From assembly GCA_035447605.1 (NCBI GenBank), contig DAOTHJ010000002.1, forward strand, positions 1 to 64,000: a stretch of DNA of 64,000 nucleotides, written 5' to 3'. The position numbers were made by a program, and so were the translations under genes. The notes under the pieces are model-generated. The model was not told the DNA's origin and searched no databases. It was given only the letters and a program-made list of their open reading frames with translations. This DNA is from UMGS1668 sp035447605 (GTDB taxonomy: Bacteria; Bacillota; Clostridia; Oscillospirales; Ruminococcaceae). This document shows, one piece after another, positions 46,946-55,813 of the stretch (positions within the stretch are counted from its first letter, which is position 1; each line of letters starts with the position of its first letter).

Positions 46946-48511
46946 TTGCTTTTATCCGAATTGCTGAGGGACGTAAATTATACGGGAACGATTCAGGACG
47001 TGGAAGTCAAAGCGGTTACCTGCGATTCCAGACTGGTGGAGCCCGGCTCCGTCTTCGTCTGCATCAAGGGCGGCGCCGTGGATGGGCACGAATATGCCCG
47101 CGCCGCAAAACGCCTTGGCGCCAGCTGGATCATCGCCGAGCGGGACACCGGCCTTGCGAATCAAGTGCTGGTGGAGGATGCCCGCGCGGCCTATGCCGTC
47201 TGTTGCGCCAATATTAACGGCCGTCCGGCGGATAAGCTCCGGCTCATCGGCGTCACCGGCACCAACGGCAAGACGACCATCACCTATCTCATTAAGCATA
47301 TTCTCGAATCCGCCGGCAAAAAGACCGGACTCATCGGCACGATCCATAATGAAATCGGCGACATGGAGCTGCCGGCAAAGCATACCACGCCGGATCCCGC
47401 CGAGCTGCATATTCTGTTCCGCCGCATGGTGGAGGCCGGCTGCGAGTACTGCGTGATGGAGGTCTCCTCCCACGCGCTTGACCAGCACCGGGTGGAGGGC
47501 TGCCGTTTCGAGACGGCCATTTTTACCAATCTGACGCAGGATCATCTGGATTATCACGGTACGATGGAAAATTATTTTGCCGCCAAAAGCCTGCTCTTTG
47601 GCCTCTGCGACAAGGCCGTCGTCTGCATCGACGACGAATATGGCAGAAGGCTTGCCGCCTCCGTGCAGTGCCCGGTTACAACCGTCTCGATTCATAGCGA
47701 CGAGGCGGATTTCACCGCCCATGAGATTCATCTCTCCGCCACCGGCTGCAAGTATATGCTGGTCGGAAACGGGCTCATCGGCCGGATCAGCTTCGCCATG
47801 CCGGGCGATTTTTCCGTCATGAATTCCATGATGGCCGCCTGTGCCGCGCTGAACGCCGGGATTCCCTTCGATCAGACGGTGGAGGCGCTCAACAGCAGCG
47901 CGGGCGTCAGCGGCCGCGCGGAGGTGATTCCCACCGGGCGGGATTTCACCGTGATCTGCGACTACGCCCACGATCCGGACGCGCTCGAAAAAATTCTTGA
48001 ATCCATTTGTGCCTATAAAGGAGAGAGCCGGCTCGTCACCCTGTTTGGCTGCGCGGGCCAGCGCGACAAGACAAAGCGCCCCAAAATGGCAAAAATCGTC
48101 GCCGATCACTCGGATTTCTTCATCCTGACAAGCGACAATCCGCGCAATGAGTCGCCGCAGGAGATTATCGACGAGGCGCTCGAGGGCCTTAAAGATACCC
48201 AAACGCCGTATTATGTGGAGCCGGACCGTTATAAGGCTATCAAATGGGCCTTGGAAAATTCGCGTCCGGGTGATATTCTATTATTGGCCGGGAAGGGCCA
48301 CGAGGATTATCAGGTGCTCGATTACGGCACCATCTATTTCGACGAGCGGGTCGTCGTGAAGGATCTGCTTGCGAAAATGGATTCCGAAGGGTTTATCGGA
48401 GCCGCAAAGCCCGCGGACGCCGGAAACTCCGAAGGCGCCTCCGAGAGCGGAAGAACGGCCGCCCCGGTAGAATCCGAAGATTCCGCAAAACCCGCCGATT
48501 CTGAAAAATAA
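46946..48511 (+). CDS. murE: UDP-MurNAc-tripeptide synthetase MurE
   Basis: 521 residues from TTG 46946 with TTGGAGGTG upstream. The Mur-ligase ATP site is GVTGTNGKTTITYLIKHIL; the amino-acid specificity motif is LTSDNPRNESPQEI, where DNPR marks meso-diaminopimelate as substrate. The end carries a 40-residue low-complexity tail (Ala/Ser/Glu/Pro, KPADAGNSEGASESG) that ordinary MurE proteins do not have. It is followed 16 bases later by murF. Confidence 0.95.
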   Translation: MLLSELLRDVNYTGTIQDVEVKAVTCDSRLVEPGSVFVCIKGGAVDGHEYARAAKRLGASWIIAERDTGLANQVLVEDARAAYAVCCANINGRPADKLRLIGVTGTNGKTTITYLIKHILESAGKKTGLIGTIHNEIGDMELPAKHTTPDPAELHILFRRMVEAGCEYCVMEVSSHALDQHRVEGCRFETAIFTNLTQDHLDYHGTMENYFAAKSLLFGLCDKAVVCIDDEYGRRLAASVQCPVTTVSIHSDEADFTAHEIHLSATGCKYMLVGNGLIGRISFAMPGDFSVMNSMMAACAALNAGIPFDQTVEALNSSAGVSGRAEVIPTGRDFTVICDYAHDPDALEKILESICAYKGESRLVTLFGCAGQRDKTKRPKMAKIVADHSDFFILTSDNPRNESPQEIIDEALEGLKDTQTPYYVEPDRYKAIKWALENSRPGDILLLAGKGHEDYQVLDYGTIYFDERVVVKDLLAKMDSEGFIGAAKPADAGNSEGASESGRTAAPVESEDSAKPADSEK

Positions 48512-48527
48512 GGAAGGGGAGACCGGT

Positions 48528-49892
48528 ATGCTTCCGCTGAAGCTCAGAGAGATCGCCGCCGCCGCGCATGCGGAATGTAAGACGGAGATCCCGGATATCG
48601 AGATTACCGATATCTGTACCGATTCCCGGGATGTGCAGCCCGGTTCCCTGTTTGTCGCGCTCTGCGGCAAGCAATTCGACGGCCACGCCTTCGTGAAAAA
48701 AGCCATGGAGAACGGGGCCGCCTTTGCCGTTGTGCAAAACGAGGGCGATTACGGCACCGACCGGCTTCTGTATGTCAAAACGACCCGGCAGGCGTTTCTC
48801 GATATCGCGGGGCTGCACCGGAGCCGTTTTCATCCGAAAGTCATCGCCGTGACCGGCAGCGTCGGCAAAACCACGACGCGCGAGATGGTCGCCGCGGTCG
48901 TCAAAAGCAAATATAAAACGCTCAAAACGGAAAACAATCTGAATAACGAGGTCGGCGTACCCAAGACGCTCCTGGAGCTCGACGAGAGCTACGAGGCCAT
49001 GGTGCTCGAATTCGGCATGGTCTGGCCGGGGGAGATCCGCGAACTGACCGTTCCGGCCAAACCGGATGTCGCCGTCGTCACCTGCATCGGCGCCTGCCAT
49101 ATTGAGAATCTCGGCTCGCGGGAGAATATCCTCAAAGCAAAGCTTGAGATTCTGGAAGGGCTCCGTCCGGGCGGCACGTTGCTACTCAACCAGGACAACG
49201 ACCTGCTGCGGGGGCTCTCTTTCCCGCAGTTCCATACGATTTTCTATTCCACGGAAGATCCTGCTGCCGATATTTTTGCGGAGGGGATCGTCCCCTCCGA
49301 GAACAGCACTTCGTTCACCATTGTGGCAAAGGAGGGCCGCTTTCCCGCAGTTATCCCGTGCATCGGCATCCACAACGTCAGCAATGCGCTGGCAGGATGG
49401 GCCGCCGGAGTCGCCGTAGGCGTCGAGCCGGAACGTGCGGCGGCGGCGCTTGCGGAGTTTCAGGCGACCGGCATGCGCCAGAAGATGATTGACTGGAAGG
49501 ATATCCGTATCGTCGAGGACTGCTACAACGCGAATCCGGAGTCCGTCCGGGCCGCGATGAAGACCTTATCGGAGATGCCGTGCCGCGGGCGGAAGATCGC
49601 CGTGCTGGGCGACATGCTCGAGCTCGGCGCGGTGGCGGAGCGCTGCCATCTCGAAGCCGGAAGGGAAGCCGCCGCCGCTGCGGATCTGCTTTTCTGCCAG
49701 GGGCCGCTCGCTGAACTGATTGCGCAGGGCGCAAGGGAAGCGGGCATGGCGGAAGTATATTATGAAAAAGAAAAAGAGCCGCTGGCCGTTCTTCTCCGGG
49801 AAAAAGCCCGCCCCGGCGACGTGATTTGGATGAAGGCCAGCCGCGGCATGAAATTCGAGGACATCACCGAGCTCCTCACCATGGAAGACTGA
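48528..49892 (+). CDS. murF: UDP-MurNAc-tripeptide D-alanyl-D-alanine ligase MurF
   Basis: 454 residues from ATG 48528 with AAGGGGAGA upstream. ATP site VIAVTGSVGKTTTREMVAAV, MVLEFGMVWPGEI, the CIGACHIENLGSREN segment, and VEDCYNANPESVRAAMKTL with LGDMLELG. It adds D-Ala-D-Ala to complete the UDP-MurNAc-pentapeptide. Next to MurE and upstream of MraY, in pathway order. Confidence 0.96.
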   Translation: MLPLKLREIAAAAHAECKTEIPDIEITDICTDSRDVQPGSLFVALCGKQFDGHAFVKKAMENGAAFAVVQNEGDYGTDRLLYVKTTRQAFLDIAGLHRSRFHPKVIAVTGSVGKTTTREMVAAVVKSKYKTLKTENNLNNEVGVPKTLLELDESYEAMVLEFGMVWPGEIRELTVPAKPDVAVVTCIGACHIENLGSRENILKAKLEILEGLRPGGTLLLNQDNDLLRGLSFPQFHTIFYSTEDPAADIFAEGIVPSENSTSFTIVAKEGRFPAVIPCIGIHNVSNALAGWAAGVAVGVEPERAAAALAEFQATGMRQKMIDWKDIRIVEDCYNANPESVRAAMKTLSEMPCRGRKIAVLGDMLELGAVAERCHLEAGREAAAAADLLFCQGPLAELIAQGAREAGMAEVYYEKEKEPLAVLLREKARPGDVIWMKASRGMKFEDITELLTMED

Positions 49893-49916
49893 AGAAACTG
49901 ATCGGGGGAATCCATC

Positions 49917-50894
49917 ATGCAGACAGCGCTGATTGCGTTTATCGCCTTTATCGTTACGGCCGTTTCCGGGAGATGGCTCATCCCGTTGCTTCATAAACTC
50001 AATTTTGGCCAGACCATTCTGGACATCGGGCCGAGCTGGCACAAAAATAAAGAGGGCACGCCCACGATGGGCGGCCTGATGTTTATCATGGGCACGGCGC
50101 TCGCCTGTATCGCCGGATTTTTTCTGATTAAGGATGCCGGCTCGGCGGAAAAGGTCCGCTTTTCCGCGGGGCTGCTGATGGCGCTGGGATTTGCGTTTCT
50201 CGGCTTCATGGATGACTACATCAAGGTGGTCAAAAAGCGCAACCTCGGTCTCTCTGCCGGGCAGAAGCTCGCGGGGCAGATTCTGCTCGCCGCGGCGTAC
50301 CTTGTGGGGCTCTATCTGACCGGCACGCTTTCCACGACCGTTCCAATCCCGTTTCTCGGGCAGATCAACCTCGGCGTTTTCTACTATCCCTTTGCGGTCT
50401 TTGTGATCGTAGGCGCCGTCAACGCGGTCAACCTGACCGACGGCATCGACGGCCTGTGCAGCGCGGTGACCTTCGTCAGCGCCTGCGGATTTATGGTGAT
50501 GAGCACTCTGCTCTCCTATACCGGCGTCAATTATATGGCGGCGGCCCTCGCGGGCGGCTGTATCGGCTTCCTTTTCTGGAACCACCACCCGGCGAAAGTC
50601 TTTATGGGCGATACCGGCTCCCTGTTTCTCGGAGGCATGATCTCGGCGCTGGCCTTCGGCATCAACAATCCGGTGATCCTGATTTTTGCCGGCATCGTCT
50701 ATGTGCTGGAGACGCTCTCCGATATTCTTCAGATCGCCCATTATAAGAGGACCCACCGGCGTATCTTCAAAATGGCGCCGATTCACCACCATTTTGAAAT
50801 GTGCGGATGGAGCGAATGGAAAATCGTCATCGTGTTCTCCATCGTACAGCTTCTTGGAGCGGCGGTCTCGATTCTCGCAATAAAAGCGCTCTGA
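49917..50894 (+). CDS. mraY: Phospho-MurNAc-pentapeptide translocase MraY
   Basis: 325 residues from ATG 49917 with GATCGGGGGA upstream. It has ten predicted membrane segments and the catalytic motifs FMDDYIKVVKKRN, VNLTDGIDGL and KVFMGDTGSLFLGG, plus the His-rich loop APIHHHFEMCGWSEWK. It makes lipid I on undecaprenyl phosphate. In Bacillus murD would follow; here ftsW comes directly. Confidence 0.97.
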   Translation: MQTALIAFIAFIVTAVSGRWLIPLLHKLNFGQTILDIGPSWHKNKEGTPTMGGLMFIMGTALACIAGFFLIKDAGSAEKVRFSAGLLMALGFAFLGFMDDYIKVVKKRNLGLSAGQKLAGQILLAAAYLVGLYLTGTLSTTVPIPFLGQINLGVFYYPFAVFVIVGAVNAVNLTDGIDGLCSAVTFVSACGFMVMSTLLSYTGVNYMAAALAGGCIGFLFWNHHPAKVFMGDTGSLFLGGMISALAFGINNPVILIFAGIVYVLETLSDILQIAHYKRTHRRIFKMAPIHHHFEMCGWSEWKIVIVFSIVQLLGAAVSILAIKAL

Positions 50895-50919
50895 TTCTGA
50901 GATATACGGAAAGGCGACT

Positions 50920-52101
50920 ATGAAACCGATCACCATTGATTTACAGAGTTTTATCCCCGTCGCGGCGGCAAAGGAAAAGCTCTTTGTGCGCAAAAAGCAG
51001 CGCGGTCCGATCGATGCAACCTTTTTGATTTTAGTTCTGATCTTGCTGACCTTCGGTCTCGTGATGCTCTTTTCGGCGAGCTATGCCTATGCCTACTACA
51101 ATGACGGCGACAGCTTCTACTACATCAAGCGTCAGCTTTTCTTTGCGATTATCGGCATTGTGGCGATGCTGTTTATCGGCACCAGCATCAATTTTAGAAT
51201 TTTACAGAAATATTCCCTGCTGCTTTTTGCCGTTTCAATCTTTCTTCTGGTTGCGGTGCTGTTTGTCCGGGACCAGTCCGGATTTTCCCGCTGGCTTTAT
51301 ATAGGCCACTATGGCTTTCAGCCATCCGAGATCGCAAAATTCGCCATCATTGTGCTGTTTGCGCATTTTGCCGCGCAGAACGCCGATAAAATGAAGACCT
51401 TCCAGTACGGGGTTCTTCCGTTCGGCATCTGCCTCGGCCTCGTCGCGGTGCTGATGATTCTGGAGCCGCACGTCTCTGGCACGATTCTGATCGGCCTGCT
51501 CGGCATGATGATGATGTGGTTCGGCGGCACCAACTGGCGCTGGTTTGCGCTGATCGCGGGCGTGGGTTTTGCGGCCGTCGCAGTCGTCGTCTTCACGCCG
51601 AACCTGCTGGATTATGCCCAGACCCGCGTTGAGATGTGGCAGGATCCGTATCTGGATTACTCCGGAAGCGGCTACCAGACCATCCAGTCCTTGATCGCCA
51701 TCGGTTCCGGCGGCCTCTGGGGAACGGGGCTCGGCAACTCGAAACAGAAATACTTATATATCCCGGAGCCGCAGAACGACTTCATTTTCGCCGTCGTCTG
51801 CGAGGAACTGGGCTTTATCGGCGCGACGATCATCGTGATCCTGTTTGCGCTGCTGGTCTGGCGAGGCTTCATTATCGCGGTGCGTTCCACCGACCGCTTC
51901 GGTTCGCTGCTGGCGGCGGGCTGCACCTTCCACGTCGGCATTCAGGCGGCGCTCAACATCGCCGTCGTCACCAACTCCATCCCGAATACCGGCATCTCGC
52001 TGCCGTTCTTTTCCTCGGGAGGCACGGCGCTGCTGATGCTCCTTGGTGAGATGGGCGTGATCCTGTCCGTCTCCCGCACCTCCACGCTGGAGAAGCAGTG
52101 A
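50920..52101 (+). CDS. ftsW: Peptidoglycan glycosyltransferase FtsW/SpoVE
   Basis: 393 residues from ATG 50920 with GGAAAGG upstream. A SEDS protein with about ten membrane segments: LLTFGLVMLFSASYAYAYY, LILEPHVSGTILIGLLG, the catalytic loop region IGSGGLWGTGLGNSKQKYLYIPEP, DFIFAVVCEELGF and GISLPFFSSGGTALL. It polymerises lipid II at the septum together with the class B PBP encoded upstream. A terminator and a new promoter follow, so murG starts a new transcript. Confidence 0.95.
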   Translation: MKPITIDLQSFIPVAAAKEKLFVRKKQRGPIDATFLILVLILLTFGLVMLFSASYAYAYYNDGDSFYYIKRQLFFAIIGIVAMLFIGTSINFRILQKYSLLLFAVSIFLLVAVLFVRDQSGFSRWLYIGHYGFQPSEIAKFAIIVLFAHFAAQNADKMKTFQYGVLPFGICLGLVAVLMILEPHVSGTILIGLLGMMMMWFGGTNWRWFALIAGVGFAAVAVVVFTPNLLDYAQTRVEMWQDPYLDYSGSGYQTIQSLIAIGSGGLWGTGLGNSKQKYLYIPEPQNDFIFAVVCEELGFIGATIIVILFALLVWRGFIIAVRSTDRFGSLLAAGCTFHVGIQAALNIAVVTNSIPNTGISLPFFSSGGTALLMLLGEMGVILSVSRTSTLEKQ

Positions 52102-52124
52102 CGCGATCCTTAAAAAGAAATCAC

Positions 52125-52148
52125 AAAGGCGGCAGATCCGCCTTTTTT
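52125..52148 (+). terminator. Rho-independent terminator after ftsW
   Basis: 8-bp stem AAAGGCGG/CCGCCTTT, loop CAGAT, T-run to 52148. It splits the division cluster in two. Confidence 0.9.
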
Positions 52149-52160
52149 GAAAAAAGAAAG

Positions 52161-52190
52161 TTGACATTCCGGCCGGAAGGATGGTAGGAT
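52161..52190 (+). promoter_or_regulatory. Promoter of murG-ftsQ
   Basis: TTGACA (52161-52166), 18-base spacer, TAGGAT (52185-52190). The spacer contains the palindrome TTCCGGCCGGAA (52167-52178), a possible operator. A leader of about 160 bases with a seven-G run follows. Confidence 0.7.
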
Positions 52191-52358
52191 AGCCCCATAT
52201 TGTGAGGAGTGTTCCTGCCCGCCCGGAACGCCTGCGAAGGCCTTTCCCAGCCGGGGGGGTATTTTCCGGAGAGCGGCATCTGTCGGATTGGAAAGAACGC
52301 CGCTCCCAAAAACAGTCGGGCCGCGGCCATGCGCCGCTGCTTATAAAAGGAGTCTGCC

Positions 52359-53507
52359 ATGAAGATTCTGTTTGCCTGCGGGGGTACCGCCGGACATATC
52401 AATCCGGCCATTGCCGTCGCAAACCGTTTCAAAAATCTTTACCCGGATGCGGAGATCCTGTTTGCCGGCAATCCGAGCGGCATGGAGGCCGGCATCGTGC
52501 AGAAGGCCGGCTACAAATTTGCGCCGATCCGGGTGCTTGGAATTCAGCGGCAGATTAATCTGCGCAACTTCAAAAACAATATTAGGGCCCTCTGGTATCT
52601 TGCCGGGAGCTCGGCCCGCGCGAAACAGATTCTCACCAATTTTGAGCCCGATCTTGTGATGGGCATGGGCGGCTATGTCAGCGGCCCGGTGCTGCGCAAG
52701 GCGGCATTGATGGGCTATAAGACCATCGCCATGGAGAGCAACGCCCTGCCAGGCGTGACGACCAAACTGCTGGCGAAGTACGTCGATAAAATCCTGCTCG
52801 ATGTTCCGGAGAGCAAAGAGCATTTGCCGGCGGGCAAGCAGTATGTCGTCACCGGAAACCCGGTCCGGGAGGAGATTTTTACAGCGGACCGCAAAGCCGC
52901 GCGCGCTTATTACGGCGTCGGCGACCGGGTCTGCATCCTCTCCTTTGGAGGAAGCCTCGGGGCCATGCGGCTCAACGAGGCAATTTCGGAGCTGATCGCA
53001 TGGCACCTCCGGGAGCGCAATTTCGTCCATATTCACGGTTCCGGCAAGCATTACGGCCCGGATTATTATAAGGAGCTGCTCCGCGGAAAGGGCATCGAGC
53101 CGGACGAGCATCCGAATCTGATCATCCGCGAGTATATCGACGACATGCCTCGGTGTCTGGCCGCGGCCGATCTCGTGATTTCGCGCTGCGGGGCGATGAC
53201 GCTTGCGGAACTTGAGGCCGCGGGCCGCGCCTCGATCCTGATCCCGTCGCCTAATGTCGCGGAAAACCATCAGTACTATAATGCGATGGTGCTCCAGAGT
53301 CACGGCGCCGCCGTCGTCATCGAGGAGAAGGATCTGACCGGAGAGAAGCTGATCGAGACCGTCCGGGCGCTGACCGACGATCCGATGAAACTTTCTGAGC
53401 TCGGCCGAAATGCCGGAAAGCTCGCTGCCGCCGACGCCAACGACCGCATCATCGAAGAAATGATGAGCACAATTCACTCACGAAAAACCGCTCAAGCATC
53501 AGACTGA
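52359..53507 (+). CDS. murG: UDP-GlcNAc:lipid I N-acetylglucosaminyltransferase MurG
   Basis: 382 residues from ATG 52359 with AAAGGAGTC upstream. N-terminal glycine loop FACGGTAGHINPAIAV, second loop LSFGGSLGAMRLNEA, and the UDP-GlcNAc site region SRCGAMTLAELEAAGRASIL and PSPNVAENHQYYNA. It makes lipid II at the cytoplasmic membrane face. 31 bases before ftsQ. Confidence 0.96.
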   Translation: MKILFACGGTAGHINPAIAVANRFKNLYPDAEILFAGNPSGMEAGIVQKAGYKFAPIRVLGIQRQINLRNFKNNIRALWYLAGSSARAKQILTNFEPDLVMGMGGYVSGPVLRKAALMGYKTIAMESNALPGVTTKLLAKYVDKILLDVPESKEHLPAGKQYVVTGNPVREEIFTADRKAARAYYGVGDRVCILSFGGSLGAMRLNEAISELIAWHLRERNFVHIHGSGKHYGPDYYKELLRGKGIEPDEHPNLIIREYIDDMPRCLAAADLVISRCGAMTLAELEAAGRASILIPSPNVAENHQYYNAMVLQSHGAAVVIEEKDLTGEKLIETVRALTDDPMKLSELGRNAGKLAAADANDRIIEEMMSTIHSRKTAQASD

Positions 53508-53538
53508 GCACATTATAAAAAACACGGAGAGACGGAGC

Positions 53539-54516
53539 ATGAAATATCGCGTCATTCAAATTGAAAAAACGAATCATGCACAAGAGCCTGCCGCCGCTCC
53601 GCAAAAATCGTCCGGAGCCGCGGGAAAACCTTCCGCGGCGAGGACACCCGCCAAAAAACAGACGAAACCAAAGACGGATGCCGCCAGACGGTCCGCTCCG
53701 CCGAAACGTCCCACCCCTGCACCGAATAAGAAGCCGATCCGCCGCAGAAGCAGTAAAAATTTAAGAGTATTTTATGTGTTTCTTGCTCTGCTGATCGGCG
53801 GCGCGGCGGCCTATTACTGCGTGACCACGCTCTTTGTCGTACAAAATATCTCCATCGAAGGACTGACGCGCTACGACGCGGAGGAAGTGATCGCCACCAG
53901 CGGCATCAAAAAAGGGGAGGCCCTCTTCAGCATCGACGGGGAAGCCGCCGGGGACAAAATGACCTCCGTTTATAATTACATCGAGACCGCCGTCGTCAGA
54001 AAAAAATATCCGAATGAGGTCGTGCTCGAAATCACCGAGGCCGTGCCGTTCGCCTATTTAGAGGAGGCCGACGGCTATACGCTGGTCAGCACGACGGGCA
54101 AGGTGCTGGAGCGCAGCCTTGAGAGCGCGGGCGACGGCCTGACCACCGTCCGCGGGATCGGCACCGTGGCCCAGAGCGACGCGGACGTCAAAAAACTCGG
54201 GCTGCTGCAGGAGATCTCCGCCGATATGGATAATCTCGGCATGACGGGATACGGATTTCTGGATCTCAGCGACACGCTGGATATCACCATGATTTACGAT
54301 AACCGCGTCTATGTCGAGCTTGGCAACGAACTGGAGCTGGATTATAAACTGCAATTTGTCGACGAGGTGGTCCGCGAGCGCCTGGAGAAGACGGGCTATT
54401 TCCTGCTCGACGCCTCGGAGGCGGGAAAAGTCATGACAAAGGCCATGACCGTCTCCCCGAAGGATATGCTCGAGAGCAATTCGCCGCAAAACGGCGCGGA
54501 TGACGAAGAGGAATAA
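53539..54516 (+). CDS. ftsQ: Cell division protein FtsQ/DivIB
   Basis: 325 residues from ATG 53539 with CGGAGAGACGGAG upstream. The cytoplasmic part (about 1-74) is Lys/Pro/Ala-rich and unstructured, followed by one membrane segment (about 76-96, VFYVFLALLIGGAAAYY), a POTRA domain (VVQNISIEGLTRYDAEEVIA) and the beta domain. FtsQ/DivIB joins FtsL and DivIC in the septal activator complex. It stands between murG and ftsZ as in most Firmicutes, but murA or murB normally found here is missing. Confidence 0.92.
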   Translation: MKYRVIQIEKTNHAQEPAAAPQKSSGAAGKPSAARTPAKKQTKPKTDAARRSAPPKRPTPAPNKKPIRRRSSKNLRVFYVFLALLIGGAAAYYCVTTLFVVQNISIEGLTRYDAEEVIATSGIKKGEALFSIDGEAAGDKMTSVYNYIETAVVRKKYPNEVVLEITEAVPFAYLEEADGYTLVSTTGKVLERSLESAGDGLTTVRGIGTVAQSDADVKKLGLLQEISADMDNLGMTGYGFLDLSDTLDITMIYDNRVYVELGNELELDYKLQFVDEVVRERLEKTGYFLLDASEAGKVMTKAMTVSPKDMLESNSPQNGADDEEE

Positions 54517-54544
54517 AAATACATAAAAACAGCCGGATTCCCTC

Positions 54545-54573
54545 TTGCAACATCTCCCATAAAATGTTATCCT
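54545..54573 (+). promoter_or_regulatory. Likely promoter of ftsZ
   Basis: TTGCAA (54545-54550), 17-base spacer, TATCCT (54568-54573), 63 bases before the ftsZ start. Confidence 0.6.
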
Positions 54574-54635
54574 ATTTCTATAAAAGGGAGAACGTTCCCG
54601 CGGAAGTTAAAAACCGGACGGAGGTTGTTAACAGG

Positions 54636-55724
54636 ATGCTGAATAATTTTGATATGGACAGCGACACCGGGCGAGTCGTTTCAATAAAAGTGGTCGGAGT
54701 CGGCGGCGGCGGCGGAAATGCCGTCAATCATATGGTCGACAGCGGGATCGAAAGCGTGGAATTTGTTTCGGTCAATACGGATAAACAGGCGCTTCAGTCC
54801 TCCAAGGCGACGCAGAAGATCACCATCGGCGAGAAGCTGACCAGAGGCCGCGGCGCGGGTGGCGATCCTTCCATCGGCCAGAGAGCCGGGGAGGAGAGCA
54901 AGGATGAGATTGCCTCCGCTCTCAAAGGCGCGCAGATGGTGTTTGTCACGGCCGGCATGGGCGGCGGTACCGGCACCGGAGCCGCACCGATCATCGCCGA
55001 GGCGGCCCGCGACATGGGCGCGCTCACAATCGGCATTGTGACGAAGCCGTTTACGTTTGAAGGCAAGCACCGCATGGAGCAGGCCGAGAGCGGTATCGTC
55101 GCGTTCCGTGAGCATGTGGATTCCCTGATTGTCATCCCGAACGAGAGGCTCAAGGCCGTCTCCGACAATAAAATTACCCTGCTCAATGCCTTTTCCGCCG
55201 CGGACGACGTGCTGCGCCAGGGCGTGCAGAGCATCAGCGATCTGATCAATGTCACCGGGCTCATCAACCTGGATTTTTCCGATATTTGTGCGATTATGCG
55301 GGATGCGGGCGTCGCGCACATGGGCCTCGGCCATGCCAAAGGCGAGGATAAGGCCGAAAAAGCCACCAAAGAGGCGATCTCCAGCCCGCTGCTCGAGACC
55401 TCCATCGAAGGCGCGCACCGTGTCATTGTCAACATCACCGCCTCGCCGGATATCGGCCTCGAGGAAATCGACACCGCCACCACGATGGTGCACGATGCCG
55501 CCAGCCCGGATGTCAACCTGATCTTCGGCGTGGCGCTCGATCCGGCCATGAGCGACGAGATGTCCATCACCGTCATCGCCACCGGGTTCGACGACGTGCC
55601 CGGCAGCAGAAAAGTTCCGGATTTCGTCAACTTCAATTTCGGCGAAGAGGATGCCCCGATGAAAGAGGAGGAGCCGAGCTTTCTGGATGACGACCTGATG
55701 CGGCTTTTCAGCGGCAATAAATAA
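54636..55724 (+). CDS. ftsZ: Cell division protein FtsZ
   Basis: 362 residues from ATG 54636 (GGAGG 12 bases upstream); the frame is open further 5' but that lies in the promoter region. The tubulin signature is GGGTGTGAAPIIAEAARDMG, the first loop VVGVGGGGGNAVNHM, and the T7 loop region LINLDFSDICAIMRDAG. The linker is very short, and the end EEPSFLDDDLMRLFSGNK lacks the usual DIPxFLR-type peptide that binds FtsA or SepF. ftsA is not next to it. FtsZ forms the division ring. Confidence 0.96.
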   Translation: MLNNFDMDSDTGRVVSIKVVGVGGGGGNAVNHMVDSGIESVEFVSVNTDKQALQSSKATQKITIGEKLTRGRGAGGDPSIGQRAGEESKDEIASALKGAQMVFVTAGMGGGTGTGAAPIIAEAARDMGALTIGIVTKPFTFEGKHRMEQAESGIVAFREHVDSLIVIPNERLKAVSDNKITLLNAFSAADDVLRQGVQSISDLINVTGLINLDFSDICAIMRDAGVAHMGLGHAKGEDKAEKATKEAISSPLLETSIEGAHRVIVNITASPDIGLEEIDTATTMVHDAASPDVNLIFGVALDPAMSDEMSITVIATGFDDVPGSRKVPDFVNFNFGEEDAPMKEEEPSFLDDDLMRLFSGNK

Positions 55725-55813
55725 GCAGATCCCTACATATCCCTTTCCGGTCTTTCGGAAAGGGATATTTTTTTATGCCCGTTCATAAAATTTCCAGAAA
55801 CGGAGGCGGTCCC

